Position numbers and translations under genes: made by a program
Part shown: piece by piece, positions 43,944 through 45,687 of the stretch
Layout: each line of letters begins with the position of its first letter
Numbering within the stretch: position 1 is the first letter of the stretch
Origin: Planctomycetota bacterium
GTDB taxonomy: Bacteria > Planctomycetota > JAJSAM01 > JAJVHW01
Assembly: GCA_021414065.1 (NCBI GenBank)
Contig: JAIOPE010000119.1
Coordinates: 1-45,687 of the forward strand
Reading direction: 5' to 3'
Length of the DNA stretch: 45,687 bases
The notes under the pieces: generated by a model
What the model saw: only the letters and a program-made list of their open reading frames with translations
Database searches by the model: none
Told to the model about the DNA's origin: nothing

Positions 43944-45242
43944 ATGGCGCTCAATCCCGACGCGATCCCCACATCGGAGCAGGTCCGCGAGACACTCTTC
44001 GATCGCTTCTACTACCCGTACCAGAAGCAGATCTTCCTGGTCGGAAGCGTCATCGCGATCGCCATTGTCTCGGTTCTCGCCCTGCGTGAGATTCGAGGAC
44101 GGCGACAGGACGAGCAGTGGTCTCGCTTCGAGACGGCCAGGCAGGCCGGTCGGTCGAACGGTGGGTCGGACGACCCGAACGCTGGGCGCGCGGGCGCGGA
44201 TGAGCGGATCACGTTGCTGCGCCGACTCGTGCAGGACTTCCCGGATGATCCTGTGACGCCGTTTGCGCTGAACGACATCGTCTCGGCCCAGGCAGAGGGT
44301 GGGCGGTTTGACGAAGCATTGCAGACGCTCGGAGACCTTCGAACGCGGTTTCCCAAGTATCCGCTGAACTCCGAGTCTGCGGACAGCGGTTCCGGCGGCC
44401 AGAAGCGCTCGCTTGCCGACCGTCTGGAAGCTCAGATCAAGGCGGAGAAAGAGTGGGCGTCGGCGACGCAGTACACGCACCCAATTCCATCCTCCAAGGT
44501 GCTCGCACTGGTCGAGACGACCGTGGGGAGCCTGTGGCTTGGCTTCTACGAGGAGCAGGCACCGCAACACGTCGCCAAGTTCTTCGAGTTGGCCAAATCC
44601 GGGTACTTCAACGGCACGCAGGTCTACCACGTGCGGACGGCCGGGTCGCCCGACCTGCCCACCCCGATGTTGTTCGAAGCTGGGTCCGCGGCCTCCCGGT
44701 TCGCAGGACCCGGTGCAAACCCGGACCCCGGGACGCATGACAAGGATGAACCGACGGACACGATCGAGCCGGAGGATGCGCGGGATGCGATCCGCCAGCT
44801 ACGTGGGGTCGTTTCTTCGGTTTCGATGCCGTCGGGCGAGTCAGCGCGTCGTTTCATGGTGATCGGCGCCGAGGGCGGGGTCGCGCGTTACAACGGGCAG
44901 ACGACGCCCTTCGCGATGGTGCTGGATCGCGAAGGGTCGATGTCCACGCTCGAGAAGATCTGCCGCGCGTCCACCTATGGGACGGACAAGGCGTTTGAGA
45001 AGGATGCCGAGAAGTTCCGCATGGCGAACCACCCCTACCCCCCCATCTGGATCCGACGCGTTTCGCTGTGGCGCGATGAGAAGCTCGAAGCGGGGCACAC
45101 CTGGGATACCAAGCTGGCCGGACAGCCGACGCCCGAGGCTTGGGAGGCCACACTGCCGCCGCCCCCGAAGCCCGCGGAATTCGCTCCGAAGCCCAAGGAT
45201 CCGGTGACTCCCGAGAATCCGGCGCCCGAGGGCCCGAAGTAG
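43944..45242 (+). CDS. Membrane-anchored TPR plus cyclophilin-like protein
   Basis: 432 residues from ATG at 43944 (GAGGG upstream). A membrane helix lies at about 30-49 (QIFLVGSVIAIAIVSVLAL). A TPR-like stretch follows (ALNDIVSAQAEGGRFDEALQTL). The second half resembles peptidyl-prolyl isomerase: VETTVGSLWLGFYEEQAPQH, AKSGYFNGTQVYHV, RRFMVIGAEGG, TPFAMVLDREGSMSTLEKI. The catalytic Arg expected after the FHR-type motif is not in place (YHVRT), so isomerase activity is doubtful. The C-terminus is Pro/Lys-rich. The domain order recalls periplasmic foldases that assist secreted proteins. Confidence 0.75.
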   Translation: MALNPDAIPTSEQVRETLFDRFYYPYQKQIFLVGSVIAIAIVSVLALREIRGRRQDEQWSRFETARQAGRSNGGSDDPNAGRAGADERITLLRRLVQDFPDDPVTPFALNDIVSAQAEGGRFDEALQTLGDLRTRFPKYPLNSESADSGSGGQKRSLADRLEAQIKAEKEWASATQYTHPIPSSKVLALVETTVGSLWLGFYEEQAPQHVAKFFELAKSGYFNGTQVYHVRTAGSPDLPTPMLFEAGSAASRFAGPGANPDPGTHDKDEPTDTIEPEDARDAIRQLRGVVSSVSMPSGESARRFMVIGAEGGVARYNGQTTPFAMVLDREGSMSTLEKICRASTYGTDKAFEKDAEKFRMANHPYPPIWIRRVSLWRDEKLEAGHTWDTKLAGQPTPEAWEATLPPPPKPAEFAPKPKDPVTPENPAPEGPK

Positions 45243-45250
45243 CGACGCGT

Positions 45251-45266
45251 TGTTTCACGTGAAACG
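45251..45266. promoter_or_regulatory. parS centromere site
   Basis: TGTTTCACGTGAAACG differs by one base from the bacterial parS consensus TGTTTCACGTGAAACA; the 14-nt core GTTTCACGTGAAAC is a perfect palindrome. ParB binds parS and loads SMC near oriC. The site lies about 16 kb from dnaA, the expected range. parA and parB are not in the window. Confidence 0.85.
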
Positions 45267-45329
45267 TTGCCTGAACCGGTCGGGCTCGGCATCTCCCTCG
45301 GTGCCTGACGCAGCAGTCGACTGCCTGGA

Positions 45330-45534
45330 CTAGCAGCCTGTCGGAGCATTCGCCCGCGCCGGTCAGCGTCGTGCGACTTCGAGCCTGCAACCCCTCAATG
45401 CGCCGTGGCGGCCGTCTGTTGCGTTGCTCGGTCGGAGGCAACTCGGTCTCTGGAGTTAGCCTCCGACCGAGCGCCTTGCAGCCGGCTCGCCACGACGCAT
45501 CCGGCATCGGCCGACCACTCCGACAGGCTGCTAG
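45330..45534. mobile_element. 205-bp MITE, copy 2 (intact ends)
   Basis: Ends are an exact inverted repeat: CAGCCTGTCGGAG at the left and CTCCGACAGGCTG at the right, each with CTAG outside (45330-45346 and 45518-45534). CTAG may be a 4-bp target duplication. The inner inverted repeat CGGTCGGAGGCAACT with AGTTAGCCTCCGACCG is present. It has no gene. Confidence 0.8.
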
Positions 45535-45542
45535 CCCGGATC

Positions 45543-45687
45543 GCTCACGAAGCTCCGCGCCTGGATGAGCCCCGTCGTCGACGACTGACCGCCCGCTGCG
45601 TTGGGACCCTTGCGTGGCTTGACAAAGCCGACGCTGCGGGTCCCGCCTTGCGGTCGGCTCCGCGGATCTCGTCCAGGACAGTGTGCC
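45543..45687. repeat. Dispersed GC-rich repeat, copy 2 (cut by window end)
   Basis: Aligns with 27044-27213; it lacks a short block present in copy 1. It contains GGCTTGACAAAGCCGACGC. It begins nine bases after the MITE. Confidence 0.5.

Larger units (their letters stand above)
45243..45687. other. 445-bp right-end gap with parS, MITE and a dispersed repeat
   Basis: In order: a parS-like palindrome (45251-45266), MITE copy 2 (45330-45534) and repeat copy 2 (45543 onward, cut by the window end). No gene is supported. Confidence 0.6.

Overview
This is a high-GC chromosomal segment from a Gram-negative bacterium, close to its replication origin. The evidence for the cell type is an LPS block (kdsD, kdsC, an Lpt/OstA-like exporter, tatA), many secreted or membrane-anchored hypotheticals, and a GyrB with an inserted block before its C-terminal end. 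A complete bacillithiol set (bshA, bshB, bshC) and an MglA-type GTPase fused to a histidine kinase narrow the field to lineages such as Planctomycetota, Acidobacteriota or related groups. The phylum cannot be fixed from this window alone.

Layout. Positions 1-5565 look accessory: the 5' end of a minus-strand gene, an AlbA_2/Schlafen-type ATP-binding regulator, a scar with a tRNA-Pro-like 3' fragment and the C-terminal remnant of a multicopper oxidase, then two exported hypotheticals. Positions 5566-10597 hold a four-gene NAD-linked formate dehydrogenase operon built like the HndABC(D) complex. Positions 10616-14326 hold a degenerate receiver protein, a secreted HEAT-repeat protein, a secreted hypothetical and a small zinc ribbon. 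Positions 14327-16200 are scpA-fmt on the minus strand. Positions 16450-21344 are the LPS/Tat operon kdsD-kdsC-lpt-like-tatA. Positions 21347-29111 are the origin cluster, read on the minus strand as dnaA, dnaN, dciA, gyrB, then a GspE/MshEN-domain protein. The 671-bp dnaA-dnaN gap is a candidate oriC. A cysteine desulfurase (minus) and the GTPase-GAF-kinase fusion (plus) diverge at 30.8 kb. Positions 33204-38936 form a tight run: trpG/pabA, pyrF, a methyltransferase, bshC, bshB, bshA. After that come a NodU-type carbamoyltransferase, proline dehydrogenase, an acyl-CoA dehydrogenase and an anchored TPR/cyclophilin-like protein. A near-perfect parS site follows at 45251.

The gaps carry at least four interspersed repeat families, each seen twice: a double-hairpin element (2.15 and 5.44 kb), a roughly 122-bp element (13.74 and 39.23 kb), a 205-bp MITE with 13-bp terminal inverted repeats flanked by CTAG (38.94 and 45.33 kb), and a GC-rich element (27.04 and 45.54 kb). 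A 41-nt ungapped promoter-like block is shared by trpG/pabA and the acyl-CoA dehydrogenase gene. The observations most worth following are the GTPase-kinase fusion, the methyltransferase in the bacillithiol operon (possible N-methyl-bacillithiol), the Hnd-type formate dehydrogenase, and the repeat families.
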